Position numbers and translations under genes: made by a program
In this document: one piece after another, positions 44,113 to 53,837 of the stretch
How the letters are laid out: every line of letters begins with the position of its first letter
Position numbering within the stretch: the first letter of the stretch is position 1
Notes under the pieces: generated by a model
What the model was told of the DNA's origin: nothing
Databases searched by the model: none
Seen by the model: only the letters and a program-made list of their open reading frames with translations
Assembly (NCBI GenBank): GCA_030731855.1
Contig: JANQTG010000189.1
Coordinates: 1-64,000 of the forward strand
Origin: Cellulophaga sp.
Lineage (GTDB): Bacteria; Bacteroidota; Bacteroidia; Flavobacteriales; Flavobacteriaceae
DNA length: 64,000 bases
Direction: 5' to 3'

Positions 44113-45877
44113 AAGACTTTTATACCATATCGTCCTATTTAGTTGTTTAACTAGCCTACTTCATGCACAAAACGAAACCCAATTAAATACTGCTTTAAAA
44201 GATTCTTTTGCAAGTGGTAATTATAATTGGGTGGCATCGAAAGGTGGAGCATTTCTTGAGCTTTCTGATGATAAAAATTATTTAGATATACAGGTTTTAA
44301 TTGGTGATTCATATTCAAATACCAACAAAGAAGATTCCTCTTTTGTAGCTTATAAATTAGCATTAAAAGGTTATGAAAATTTAAGTCTAAAAGTAGAACA
44401 AGCTACTACCAATTTTAAAATTTATAATCTTATTCAAGGACAAAGTAATCCCTCGATTGATAATACCAAATATTTTAATGCATTTTATGACTATGCCAAA
44501 GAAAGTAATGATCCCGAACTACTTGGGAAAAGTTATAATGAACTTGGAAGAATAAATTATCGTGATAAAGACCCTTACCTTCCCAAAAATCATTTTTTAA
44601 AAGCATACGAATATTATGTAGACGCAAACATTCCCGAAAAACAAGTCAATGCCTTAATAAATGTAGGGGCGGTTTATAATAGTCGCATTCAAAAAAGAGA
44701 TTCTGCAAGGTATTATTATAATAAAGCGCTACAACTTTTTGAAAAAGATACAACTACTATTAAAGATACCAACACCGCATTTAACTTGTACAACAATATT
44801 GGCAATACCTATAGAAAAGATAAAGACTATACCACTGCCATTAGTTACTATAAAAAAGCGGAGCAACTAGCATTAAAAAAATACCCGCTAAAAAGCCTTA
44901 AAATACTCTATGGTAATTTTAATGCGGCCTATTATTACAATAATGAATTTAAAAATGCCTACACGTATTTATACAAATATGATTCTATAAAAAATGAAAT
45001 TAACCTTGCCGATCAAAATATTAAGATTTCGGAAGTTCAAGAACAATTTGATAATGAAAAACTCCGTGCAGATAATTTAGAAATTGATGGTAAACGCCAA
45101 CAAAATAAAAATATTTTGATTGGTATTAGTATGCTAACCGTTTTAATAAGTCTTATTGGTTTTTTAGGCTATAAAAACACCAAAAGAGCCCAATTATTAG
45201 CCGAAAAAGACAAGGCAATAGAGCAACAAAAAGTAGTTACACTCTTAAAAGAACAAGAGCTAAGCAGTATAGACGCCATGATTGCTGGCCAAGAAAAAGA
45301 ACGGGTACACGTTGCCAACGAACTCCACGATGATTTGGGGAGTTTAATGGCGACTGTAAAATTACATTTTAACAATATTAGTGCAGATAAAAAGGATAAT
45401 TCGCTCCAAAAAGCTAAAGACTTATTAGAAGATGCTTATCAGAAAATAAGAGGTATTGCACATGCAAAAAACTCAGGTGTTATGGCTAAAAAAGGCTTAT
45501 TACCGTCTATCCAGAATATGGCAAATACCATATCTGCGTCAAACACGCTGGCTATTGAAGTGCTAGATTTTGGACTAGAAGACCGTCTTGAAAACTCATT
45601 AGAATTAAGCATTTTCAGAATAGTCCAGGAGCTTTTGGCAAATATTATAAAGCATGCCAATGCTACAAAAGTGACCATTCAATTAACACAGCATAAAACT
45701 AGTTTAAACCTACTAATTGAAGATAATGGTAAAGGTTTTATTTACGTTCCCGATAAAAGCAACAACGGAATGGGCTTGCAAACTATTGAAAAACGAATAG
45801 AACATTTAGAAGGCAACTTTACGGTGGATAGTGTGGTTGGTAAAGGAACGTCTGTTGTGATTGATATTCCGTTATAG
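44105..45877 (+). CDS. TPR-containing sensor histidine kinase (HisKA_3 type)
   Basis: The 590-residue product starts with GTG. It has a signal peptide-like leader, a periplasmic TPR array (about 30-330), one TM helix (ILIGISMLTVLISLIGFLGY, about 340-360), a coiled coil, and a NarX-type kinase core: phospho-acceptor H408 in ELHDDLGS, N-box ELLANIIKHANA, DNGKGF and GMGLQTIEKRIEHLEG. It should autophosphorylate and pass phosphate to the NarL-type regulator encoded at 48117. Its kinase core is nearly duplicated by the second kinase at 46771. Confidence 0.93.
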   Translation: MVKRLLYHIVLFSCLTSLLHAQNETQLNTALKDSFASGNYNWVASKGGAFLELSDDKNYLDIQVLIGDSYSNTNKEDSSFVAYKLALKGYENLSLKVEQATTNFKIYNLIQGQSNPSIDNTKYFNAFYDYAKESNDPELLGKSYNELGRINYRDKDPYLPKNHFLKAYEYYVDANIPEKQVNALINVGAVYNSRIQKRDSARYYYNKALQLFEKDTTTIKDTNTAFNLYNNIGNTYRKDKDYTTAISYYKKAEQLALKKYPLKSLKILYGNFNAAYYYNNEFKNAYTYLYKYDSIKNEINLADQNIKISEVQEQFDNEKLRADNLEIDGKRQQNKNILIGISMLTVLISLIGFLGYKNTKRAQLLAEKDKAIEQQKVVTLLKEQELSSIDAMIAGQEKERVHVANELHDDLGSLMATVKLHFNNISADKKDNSLQKAKDLLEDAYQKIRGIAHAKNSGVMAKKGLLPSIQNMANTISASNTLAIEVLDFGLEDRLENSLELSIFRIVQELLANIIKHANATKVTIQLTQHKTSLNLLIEDNGKGFIYVPDKSNNGMGLQTIEKRIEHLEGNFTVDSVVGKGTSVVIDIPL

Positions 45878-45932
45878 CATAATTTTTACAAGTAATAAAT
45901 AAGATTGTAAGCTTAATAACCAAAACTAAAGT

Positions 45933-46739
45933 ATGAAATCAATTTTGAGTATCTTATTACTATTTTCTTTCAGCATAGCATCTGGACAAAGTAAATTTTA
46001 TAAAAAAAATGGTAAAAAAGTACCTATCATTGGTGAACAAACACTTCTTGAATTTGATAATGAGAGTTCAATAAATCGTTCGAATGTAAAAAATATAGAA
46101 AAAGAAAGCCTTATACCCTTGGTTCTTCCGTCATTAATAGACCTTGGTTTTAAAATTTCTACAGAATTACTTAAAAGTAATCTAAAAAAATTCACGAGTG
46201 AATTTTCAGCAAAACAAACCTATAATAATACTCACAATTATATAAGTGGTTTTAAAATTGAACGGAAAATTAGGCTTAAAAATTCAAAGGAAGAAAATAA
46301 AACGGCTTTTGAGATACAGGTTAAACCTATAAAAACAGACGAGATGTTTTTTGTATTTGCAGTAACCAGTATGAAAACTTTATATAGCGGAGCAAAAACA
46401 AAAAGTGGCTATAACGCGAATAATTATAACATTGAAATTAAACTAAGCTACTTTGACGGAAAGGATATAAAAGAACAAACATCTGCCCCAATAGTAGTTC
46501 AATTATTTGATTTAGAAAATATTAATTATTCCTTCAGGAATTCAGATTCAGATTTTCGCTATTTATCCGATAAATTTCTGTTAGATGCCAATTTCACTAT
46601 TTCAAAAGTTGAGGTAAAAATTACCGAAATTAATACAGCGAAAGCCAACGCTGAAAAAATGAAAGCAATTTATGACAGCTATTCGGAAGATCTAAAGAAC
46701 TTAACGAAAACGATTGTCAATTTTTATGTTGAAAAATAG
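45933..46739 (+). CDS. Secreted protein of unknown function between two kinase genes
   Basis: A 268-residue protein with a signal peptide (1-19, SIASGQ). It is basic in the first part (KFYKKNGKKVP) and later beta-rich, with no motif I recognise. The gaps to its neighbours are 55 and 31 bases, so it is likely in the same operon. It may be an envelope partner of the kinases, but this rests only on position. Confidence 0.68.
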   Translation: MKSILSILLLFSFSIASGQSKFYKKNGKKVPIIGEQTLLEFDNESSINRSNVKNIEKESLIPLVLPSLIDLGFKISTELLKSNLKKFTSEFSAKQTYNNTHNYISGFKIERKIRLKNSKEENKTAFEIQVKPIKTDEMFFVFAVTSMKTLYSGAKTKSGYNANNYNIEIKLSYFDGKDIKEQTSAPIVVQLFDLENINYSFRNSDSDFRYLSDKFLLDANFTISKVEVKITEINTAKANAEKMKAIYDSYSEDLKNLTKTIVNFYVEK

Positions 46740-46770
46740 CACTAAATAATAAAAACTTTAGATTACTAAC

Positions 46771-48120
46771 ATGTTTTTAGACCTAAGCTCTAATTTTTAT
46801 GCGATGATATTGGGCGCCCTGATAATGCTTGGGGTATATCATTTTTTTATGTTTTTGCAGAACAAGAAAAAGCTCTATTTATACTACAGTTTGTATGCAC
46901 TTACATTTTCTATCTATCTTTTAGAACGATTGCCCGACGATCCTTTTCAGTTACACCTTATTAATCCCGCTATTCAGTTTTTAACCTTTGCTTTTTATGT
47001 GTTGTTTGCCAGACATCTTTTGGAAACTAAAAAACAAAGTAAACTACTCGATTCAATTCTTAAACATTCAAAGAACTTTTTGTATGCGCTTACGGTACTA
47101 TTTTTAGTGTTAACAATATTTTTCCCGAATGAAGTGCAACACAAAATATACTTCTATGTGATTCCCGTATTTATTATCCTCTGTGTTTTTATTTATGGCT
47201 TAATTTTCAGAATTAAAGGGCCTGATGTGTTCTATTTTCTAGTAGGCTCTTTAATATACTTCGCAACTGCGGTTGTAAGTTTTGTGTCCACACCAACTTC
47301 CGGAGCTATTTCAGAGGCATATTTGTATAAACAAGGTATTCATCCATTGTTACCTATGTATGTTGGTGTCATGATTGAGAATTTGGTGTTTGCTGTTTTG
47401 GTTGGCAACAAAACGAAGCGGGTGGAGGTTCAAAAAATAACCGCTGAAAAAAATATCGAAATAGCCCATCAAAAAAATGTCAACCTACTCAAAGAACAAG
47501 AGTTAATTTCTATTGATGCCATCATTGAAGGCCAAGAAATAGAACGGCGCAAAGTTGCCGATGAATTACATGATGATTTAGGGAGTTTATTAGCGACGAT
47601 TAAACTCCATTTTGAAAATATTAAAAATCAAAAAACGGATACAGCACTCGCTACTGTGCAAACACTTTTAGATGAAGCCTACACTAAAATAAGAGGCATT
47701 GCACATACTAAAAATGCGGGTGTTATTGCCAATCAAGGTTTACTACCCGCTTTAGAAAAAATGGCTACTGCAGTGAGTGCAACCAATAAAATGACCGTAG
47801 AAATTTTTGAATTTGGACTCAAAGAAAAGCTTCAAAACTCGCTAGAATTAACTATTTTCAGAATTATTCAAGAACTCATTTCAAATGCTATTAAACATGC
47901 AGATGCTACAACAGTTACCATACAACTCACTGATCATAACGACACATTAAATATTATTGTTGAAGATAATGGTAAAGGTTTTAAATTTTCAAAAGAATAT
48001 AAAAACAAAGGAATTGGTTTAACAAATATTGAAAAGAGAATAGAAAACTTAGAAGGCAATTTTACAATTGATAGTATTCTAGGTAAAGGCACAACCATTT
48101 TAATAGATTTACCCTTATGA
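46771..48120 (+). CDS. 7TMR-DISM-type sensor histidine kinase
   Basis: A 449-residue kinase. The first 220 residues form about seven membrane helices (like 7TMR-DISM_7TM sensors, with no periplasmic ligand domain), followed by a short coiled coil and a HisKA_3 core: H267 in ELHDDLGS, N-box ELISNAIKHADA, DNGKGF and GIGLTNIEKRIENLEG. The kinase half is very similar to that of the TPR kinase at 44105. Its stop overlaps the start of the response regulator gene (ATGA), so regulator and kinase are translationally coupled. Confidence 0.92.
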   Translation: MFLDLSSNFYAMILGALIMLGVYHFFMFLQNKKKLYLYYSLYALTFSIYLLERLPDDPFQLHLINPAIQFLTFAFYVLFARHLLETKKQSKLLDSILKHSKNFLYALTVLFLVLTIFFPNEVQHKIYFYVIPVFIILCVFIYGLIFRIKGPDVFYFLVGSLIYFATAVVSFVSTPTSGAISEAYLYKQGIHPLLPMYVGVMIENLVFAVLVGNKTKRVEVQKITAEKNIEIAHQKNVNLLKEQELISIDAIIEGQEIERRKVADELHDDLGSLLATIKLHFENIKNQKTDTALATVQTLLDEAYTKIRGIAHTKNAGVIANQGLLPALEKMATAVSATNKMTVEIFEFGLKEKLQNSLELTIFRIIQELISNAIKHADATTVTIQLTDHNDTLNIIVEDNGKGFKFSKEYKNKGIGLTNIEKRIENLEGNFTIDSILGKGTTILIDLPL

Positions 48121-48734
48121 TACGTTTACTAATAGCAGAAGATCACCAAGCATTAATTGATGGTATAACATCGTACATCGCTTACGAGGAAGATATAGAG
48201 GTTGTGGGGCACGCCAATGACGGTGAAGAATTATTAGCATTAATTGTAAAAAAAATGCCTACTGTTATTTTATGCGATATAAGAATGCCAAAAATTGATG
48301 GTATTGCGGCAACTAAGATTATCACAGAAAAATACCCTAAAATAAAAGTAATAGCTTTTACGATGTTCGATCAGCAAGAAGCCATAGATCAAATGCTTGC
48401 CGCTGGAGCGCAAGGCTATGTACTTAAAAATTCATCACTAGACGTAGTGCTAGAAGCAATCCGAAAAGTGGATAAAGGAGAAACCTATTTCGACAAAAAA
48501 ATTCAACTAGACGTTCCGATAAAAAACAGCTCAAAAAGTATCTTATCTTCAAGAGAAAAAGAAATACTAATGTTAATTGGTAGAGGAAACACATCACACG
48601 AAATAGCTAGTGAACTTTTTATCGGAAAAAGCACAGTTGATACTCATAGAAAAAATATGATTCGAAAATTAGGATTGAGCGGATCAGGAGAGCTTCTGCG
48701 CTATGCCATGCAAAAGAAATATGATTTTGACTAG
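48117..48734 (+). CDS. NarL/FixJ family response regulator
   Basis: The 205-residue regulator has a receiver domain with E8-D9, phospho-acceptor D54 in LCDIRMPKIDG, and K104 in GYVLKN, then a LuxR-type HTH (LSSREKEILMLIGRGNTSHEIA, GKSTVDTHRKNMIRKL). It is the only regulator near the two kinases and is coupled to the second by a 4-base overlap. The TACCCA-N4-TGGGTA palindromes upstream of the operon are candidate targets, giving autoregulation. Confidence 0.95.
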   Translation: MIRLLIAEDHQALIDGITSYIAYEEDIEVVGHANDGEELLALIVKKMPTVILCDIRMPKIDGIAATKIITEKYPKIKVIAFTMFDQQEAIDQMLAAGAQGYVLKNSSLDVVLEAIRKVDKGETYFDKKIQLDVPIKNSSKSILSSREKEILMLIGRGNTSHEIASELFIGKSTVDTHRKNMIRKLGLSGSGELLRYAMQKKYDFD

Positions 48735-48837
48735 TATATAATAAGAAATTATCAGAGCACTTCGCTATATTTAATAATTTCAAAAAAACAAAAAAGGTAG
48801 GTAAACAAAATTTAACAAAACAAGATGCCGTTCGTTG

Positions 48838-48866
48838 TTGATAAATCCTTAAAATAAGTACTTTTG
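48838..48866 (+). promoter_or_regulatory. Promoter of dxs
   Basis: TTG (48838-48840), 18-base spacer, TACTTTTG (48859-48866), 19 bases before the TTG start of dxs. Fits the Bacteroidota consensus. Confidence 0.65.
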
Positions 48867-48885
48867 CATCTAATTCTGTGCTAAT

Positions 48886-50664
48886 TTGGGTACTCTCCTA
48901 AAAAAAATAAATTCTCCTACTGATCTTCGCTTATTAAAACAAGAAGATCTACCGCAACTTGCGCAAGAATTACGCGATTTTATTATTGATATTGTTGCGG
49001 CAAAAGAAGGACATTTAGGGGCTAGTCTTGGCGTTGTAGAACTTACCATTGCCTTACATTATGTTTTCAACACACCGGATGATTTATTAATTTGGGATGT
49101 TGGTCACCAAGCCTACGGACATAAAATACTTACTGGTAGAAAAGAAATTTTTGAAACAAATAGGCAGTTAAACGGCATTAGTGGCTTTCCAAAACGTAAT
49201 GAAAGTGAGTATGATGCTTTTGGTACCGGACATAGTTCTACCGCTATTTCTGCTATTTTAGGTATGGCCATTGCGTCACAATTAAAAGGAGACTTTAATA
49301 AGCAGCATGTTGCCGTTATTGGCGATGCTTCCATTGCTAGTGGAATGGCTTTTGAAGCCTTAAACCACGCTGGCGATACCAATGCAAATATTCTGGTTAT
49401 TTTAAACGACAACGCCATTGGCATTGATCCAAGTGTTGGTGCTTTAAAAAAATATTTGACGAATGTTAAAAAAGGCACCGCTAAAGATGAAAACATTTTT
49501 GAATGTTTGAATTTCACTTACGCAGGCCCTATTGACGGTCATAATATTGAACTACTCATAAAAACTTTAGAAAACTTAAAAAGCGTAACAGGTCCAAAAT
49601 TATTACACGTCATTACCACCAAAGGCAAGGGCTTAAAAAAAGCAGAAGAAAACCAAGTTACGTATCATGCACCTGGTAAATTTGATAAGAAAACAGGAGA
49701 TTTAGTTCCAAAAGTAAGCGATTTTCAACCTGCAAAATATCAAGATGTTTTCGGGTATACTTTAGTAGAATTAGCAAAAATAAATCCGAATATTGTTGGT
49801 ATAACCCCAGCAATGCCAACAGGTAGTTCATTAAAGTTTATGATGGAAGAAATTCCTGATAGAGCTTTTGATGTGGGCATTGCGGAGCAACATGCGGTGA
49901 CCATGGCTGCGGGAATGGCTGCGGAAGGTTTAGTGCCTTTTTGTACTATTTACTCCACTTTTTTACAACGTGCTTATGATCAAGTAATACACGATGTAGC
50001 CATTCAGAATTTACCGGTAATTTTTTGCTTAGACCGAGCTGGTTTAGTAGGCCAAGATGGCGCAACGCACCATGGAGTTTATGATATTGCGTATTTACGA
50101 TGCATTCCAAATCTAATTCTATGCGCTCCTATGAACGAGTTAGAGCTTAGAAATATGCTATTTACAGCGCAATTGGGTTTAAAACATCCTATTGCAATAC
50201 GTTACCCAAGAGGTCGAGGCGATTTAAAAGAATGGGAACTACCCTTTGAAAAAATTGAAATCGGAAAAGCACAAGAATTAAAAATTGGAACAAAAGTTGT
50301 GGTGTTGTCTATCGGTGCGATTGGAAATATGGTCTCTGAAGTGGTAAAAAGTCATAAAAAAGAATCAAAAATTGGGCATTATAACATGCGTTTTATAAAA
50401 CCATTAGATACCACCGTTTTAAATACCATTTTCAGCACATACGAGCATATTATTACTATTGAAGATGGATGTAAAATTGGTGGATTCGGAACGGCAATTT
50501 TAGAGTTTGCAAATAGTATGAAATATAAAAAACCAATAACTATTTTAGGAATTGATGATGTTTTTATAGAGCATGGCACTACTGAAGAATTACATGAGCT
50601 TGCTAAAATTGATGCCTTATCATTAATTTCAAATTTAAACCAGATTTTAGATGTTTTTGAATAG
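48886..50664 (+). CDS. dxs: 1-deoxy-D-xylulose-5-phosphate synthase
   Basis: A 592-residue thiamine-diphosphate enzyme that joins pyruvate and glyceraldehyde 3-phosphate in the first step of the MEP isoprenoid pathway. It has KEGHLGASLGVVELTIALH, the ThDP motif GDASIASGMAFEALNHAG...NDN, and the transketolase-like pyrimidine domain with AEQHAVTMAAGMAAEGLVPF. It is a little shorter than the 620-residue E. coli enzyme, as usual in Flavobacteriia. The start codon is TTG; no ATG fits, and the N-terminus LLKKINSPTDLRLL matches family starts. It overlaps the next gene by 14 bases. Confidence 0.96.
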   Translation: MGTLLKKINSPTDLRLLKQEDLPQLAQELRDFIIDIVAAKEGHLGASLGVVELTIALHYVFNTPDDLLIWDVGHQAYGHKILTGRKEIFETNRQLNGISGFPKRNESEYDAFGTGHSSTAISAILGMAIASQLKGDFNKQHVAVIGDASIASGMAFEALNHAGDTNANILVILNDNAIGIDPSVGALKKYLTNVKKGTAKDENIFECLNFTYAGPIDGHNIELLIKTLENLKSVTGPKLLHVITTKGKGLKKAEENQVTYHAPGKFDKKTGDLVPKVSDFQPAKYQDVFGYTLVELAKINPNIVGITPAMPTGSSLKFMMEEIPDRAFDVGIAEQHAVTMAAGMAAEGLVPFCTIYSTFLQRAYDQVIHDVAIQNLPVIFCLDRAGLVGQDGATHHGVYDIAYLRCIPNLILCAPMNELELRNMLFTAQLGLKHPIAIRYPRGRGDLKEWELPFEKIEIGKAQELKIGTKVVVLSIGAIGNMVSEVVKSHKKESKIGHYNMRFIKPLDTTVLNTIFSTYEHIITIEDGCKIGGFGTAILEFANSMKYKKPITILGIDDVFIEHGTTEELHELAKIDALSLISNLNQILDVFE

Positions 50665-51757
50665 CTTAAAATACATATTAATTGTGCTTATTTTTTCTGG
50701 AAATTTACAAGGAAAAGCGCAAGATAGCATTCCACCTACTCAAGAAATAGATTCTGTTAAAATCGATACCATTGTTATTAGAGCCTTTCAAGACCGAATT
50801 AAAAATATTCCGCGTGGTGCTAACTTAACAAATCCTGTAATATCATTTAAAAAAACAAAACCTCTAAGGAATAAATACTACAGATTTAGGATACCTTCAT
50901 TTTGGGATGTAAAAAATAAGGTTGGTTTTAATTTTAGCGAAGCTGCATTTGTAAATTGGAATGCGGGTGGTAATAATGTGATATCAGGATTAGCACACTC
51001 CAAATTTGTTCGCAATTATAAGTTCAGATATATACAATGGAATAACGATTTAGAGATGCGTTTTGGATTAAATGCTCAAGAAGGTCGTGAGTTACGTAAA
51101 ACAGAAGATGTTATTAGGTTTAGTTCTACGTTTGGGTATCGCCGTGATACTATTAGTAATTGGTATTATTCGGTAAAAACTAATTTCAATACCCAGTTTA
51201 TTGATGGATTTAAATACCCAAATACAGAGAACCCAATTTCTAGTTTTATGGCTCCAGGTTATTTGTTTCTCGGAGGTGGAGCTTCATATATTCTTAATGA
51301 TAAAAAGCTTAATTTATACATTTCACCACTAACGCAAAAAGCTACGTTTGTTCTAAATCAAGAACTAGCGAATAGAGGGGCTTTTGGTGTTCGTAAAGCC
51401 ATTGTTGATGCAGATGGCAACATTCTAGAAGAAGGTAAAAAAGTGTATATGGAGCTTGGTTTTTTAGTAACCAATACATGGGAAAACGAAATTGCAAAGA
51501 ATATAACCCTCAACCATAGAGTTAGTCTATATTCCGATTATTTAAATAGTTTTGGAAATATTGATATTGATTGGGAGCTTAATTTTAATCTTAAAGTAAA
51601 TAAGTATATCAGCACCAGCTTTGGCACCCATGTAATTTATGATGACGATATTTTATTTGATGAACAGAAAGACGCTAGTGGTAACATCACACAAAATGGA
51701 GTTCCTAAAATACAATTCAGACAAATTTTAGGTGTTGGTTTGTTGTATGATTTTTAG
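50651..51757 (+). CDS. DUF3078 family outer-membrane protein
   Basis: The 368-residue protein has a signal peptide (1-23, ending GKAQD), then a strand-rich body with WDVKNKVGFNFSEAAFVNWNAGGNNVISG, the DUF3078 core, and a final strand GVGLLYDF ending in F, which marks an outer-membrane barrel. Function is unknown. It overlaps dxs by 14 bases and must be cotranscribed with it, an arrangement I associate with Flavobacteriaceae. Confidence 0.88.
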   Translation: MFLNSLKYILIVLIFSGNLQGKAQDSIPPTQEIDSVKIDTIVIRAFQDRIKNIPRGANLTNPVISFKKTKPLRNKYYRFRIPSFWDVKNKVGFNFSEAAFVNWNAGGNNVISGLAHSKFVRNYKFRYIQWNNDLEMRFGLNAQEGRELRKTEDVIRFSSTFGYRRDTISNWYYSVKTNFNTQFIDGFKYPNTENPISSFMAPGYLFLGGGASYILNDKKLNLYISPLTQKATFVLNQELANRGAFGVRKAIVDADGNILEEGKKVYMELGFLVTNTWENEIAKNITLNHRVSLYSDYLNSFGNIDIDWELNFNLKVNKYISTSFGTHVIYDDDILFDEQKDASGNITQNGVPKIQFRQILGVGLLYDF

Positions 51758-51835
51758 GTAGATAGTTGTCAGTTATCCGTTGCTGGTTGATGGTTTTTTG
51801 GGTCTTAATACTTTGTACTTAATACTTAATACTTT

Positions 51836-51867
51836 CTTCTAATTTCGTATTTCGTATTTTTTTAACT
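51836..51867 (+). repeat. Dispersed intergenic repeat, copy B
   Basis: Near match of 35453-35485. The surrounding segment 51765-51915 is built from degenerate units such as CTTAATACTTAATACTT and AGTTGTCAGTT and holds no gene. Confidence 0.55.
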
Positions 51868-51922
51868 TGCGCATTAATAATTTTTTATCTTAATACTTAA
51901 TACTTTTTTGAACTTAAATTTT

Positions 51923-53266
51923 TCAAAGCTGTTTCCCCATAATTTTATTGTGAATATACACTGCGGCACTATCGGACAAACTAGCCACATAGCAGCAGTT
52001 ATTCAGCAATATTTCATACAATGGAATTGTTGTATTTTGATAGATTTCTGGCAAAGTTTTAATCAATAAATTGTCGTAATTAGTTGAATTTTGCATTTTT
52101 TTGTTAAAAAGGGCAGTAGTATATACATCTAAAATGTCTGATATAATTTTGTAGCCCGCGATTTCTTTGTCAATCACTTCTTGTGACTCGTATATTTTAT
52201 CGACACTAATTTTTATGATATCATCAATTTGAGCTTTGTACTTGCTTTTATCTAAAAGAGAAACTGTAAAGGTGCCATCTAAAATGGCTTCTTCGTATTC
52301 TAAAAACACAGCAACCGCATCGGTAATTAAAGTATTTATGGCTAAGGCGCGCAAATAACTCAGTCGATCATGCATGTGCGCCATTGCATTGTATTTTTTC
52401 GTGCTAATAGAATCTTTTACTAGTTTTATTAAATACTCTAAAGCGAACTCTTCAGATATTAATCCCAAATTTATGCCGTCTTCAAAATCAATAATGGTAT
52501 AGCAAATATCATCGGCAGCTTCAACCAAAAAAGTCAACGGATGCCTAGAAAAACTAATACTTTCTCCAGTTCTAGTTTGTTTTAATCCAAGCTCTTTTGC
52601 AACTTCAATAAACGCTTCTTTATCAGACTGAAAAAAACCGAATTTTTTATCAGAAATATGGTTGGTAGGTTTTTTAGGTAAACTTTCTTTCGGGTATTTC
52701 ATAAACGCGCCCAAAGTACCAAAACTAAGTCTCAATCCGCCTTGTACGCCTTCTCTATTAGCGGTTAGTAGCCTAAATCCATTGGCATTTCCTTCAAAAT
52801 CAATAATGTCTTGATACTCTTTTGCAGTAAGTTGCTCTTTGTATTTTTGTCCTTTTCCAGAAATAAAAAATTCGCCAATTGCTTTTTCTCCACTATGGCC
52901 AAAAGGAGGATTTCCAATATCGTGCGATAATGCCGCAGCAGCCACAATAGCACCAAAATCGTTTATTTGGTAGCCATGCGTTTCTTTTAAATACGGATGT
53001 TTCTCTAATATTTTTTTACCGGCAATTCGTCCTAAACTTCTGCCAACAACTGATACTTCCAAACTATGGGTAAGTCTGGTATGAACAAAATCGGTTTTAG
53101 AAAGCGGAATTACTTGTGTTTTATCTTGTAAACTTCTAAAGGCCGATGAAAAGATAATACGATCATAATCTACCTCAAAGCCTAAACGGGTTTCGTCTTG
53201 TTCTTTTCTTAACCTTTTATGCGTATCGCCTTGCCTTTTTAAAGAAAGTAGTTGCTCCCAATTCAT
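51923..53266 (-). CDS. dgt: Deoxyguanosinetriphosphate triphosphohydrolase-like protein
   Basis: About 447 residues from the ATG at 53266 (MNWEQLLSLKR); an in-frame TTG at 53287 would add seven residues unlike the family start. HD motifs are clear: RLTHSLEVSVVGRSLG with the first histidine, LSHDIGNPPFGHSGE with the HD doublet, and LTFLVEAADDICYTIIDFEDG with the later aspartate. It hydrolyses dGTP or other dNTPs to nucleosides and triphosphate, controlling dNTP pools. Confidence 0.93.
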   Translation of the reverse strand: MNWEQLLSLKRQGDTHKRLRKEQDETRLGFEVDYDRIIFSSAFRSLQDKTQVIPLSKTDFVHTRLTHSLEVSVVGRSLGRIAGKKILEKHPYLKETHGYQINDFGAIVAAAALSHDIGNPPFGHSGEKAIGEFFISGKGQKYKEQLTAKEYQDIIDFEGNANGFRLLTANREGVQGGLRLSFGTLGAFMKYPKESLPKKPTNHISDKKFGFFQSDKEAFIEVAKELGLKQTRTGESISFSRHPLTFLVEAADDICYTIIDFEDGINLGLISEEFALEYLIKLVKDSISTKKYNAMAHMHDRLSYLRALAINTLITDAVAVFLEYEEAILDGTFTVSLLDKSKYKAQIDDIIKISVDKIYESQEVIDKEIAGYKIISDILDVYTTALFNKKMQNSTNYDNLLIKTLPEIYQNTTIPLYEILLNNCCYVASLSDSAAVYIHNKIMGKQL

Positions 53267-53432
53267 GTACTTACAATTTTTCTGCAAGATACATTTTTCA
53301 AAAATTACTTACCTCGTTATGTTATGCAGTTGTCATAAAAAATAACCTTAAAGAAATACATTTATAACATCAAGATAACCTAAAATTTACATTCGTACAC
53401 TTAATTTGTAGTAATATTTAAAATCAAATTCT

Positions 53433-53837
53433 GTGTTACACAAATTTTTCTATATTTCGATATTTTTAATTTTTGCAAGTGCTTTTTCACAACAAAATGC
53501 GACTATTTCAGGTAATGTTACCGATTTTGAAATAGGTAACGAACCTATATTATTTGCTTCTGTAAAAATTAAGGAAAGCGCTGCTTCTGTTCAAACTAAT
53601 TTTCATGGGAATTACAGGTTTGAAAACATAGCATCTGGTGAGTATATTTTAGTTTTTAGTTTTCTTGGGTATGACGACAAAGAAATTGCTGTCAGCGTTA
53701 AAGAGGATAAAAATTATAATGTGAACGTTGCTTTAACATCTAAAACTATTGCCATTGATTTACTTTCTGATACTGAAATAGCTGGTAATGAAACAATAAG
53801 CAAGAATAGCGCAAACAAAATTTCTTCGATAGATTAA
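53433..53837 (+). CDS. Standalone CarboxypepD_reg-like domain protein
   Basis: A 134-residue secreted protein starting with GTG, with a signal peptide (1-19, ending SAFSQQ) followed by a single carboxypeptidase regulatory-like beta-sandwich (ATISGNVTDFEIGNEPILFASVKI ... GNYRFENIASGEYILVFSFLGYDDKEI). Such domains usually sit at the N-terminus of TonB-dependent receptors. Here the frame stops after a short tail (SKNSANKISSID), with no plug or barrel downstream, so it is either a true small protein or a receptor remnant. Confidence 0.78.
   Translation: MLHKFFYISIFLIFASAFSQQNATISGNVTDFEIGNEPILFASVKIKESAASVQTNFHGNYRFENIASGEYILVFSFLGYDDKEIAVSVKEDKNYNVNVALTSKTIAIDLLSDTEIAGNETISKNSANKISSID

Noticed and set aside
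49113-49517. A 134-codon open frame on the - strand opposite dxs
   Set aside because: It is antisense to conserved dxs sequence and shows no independent coding features.
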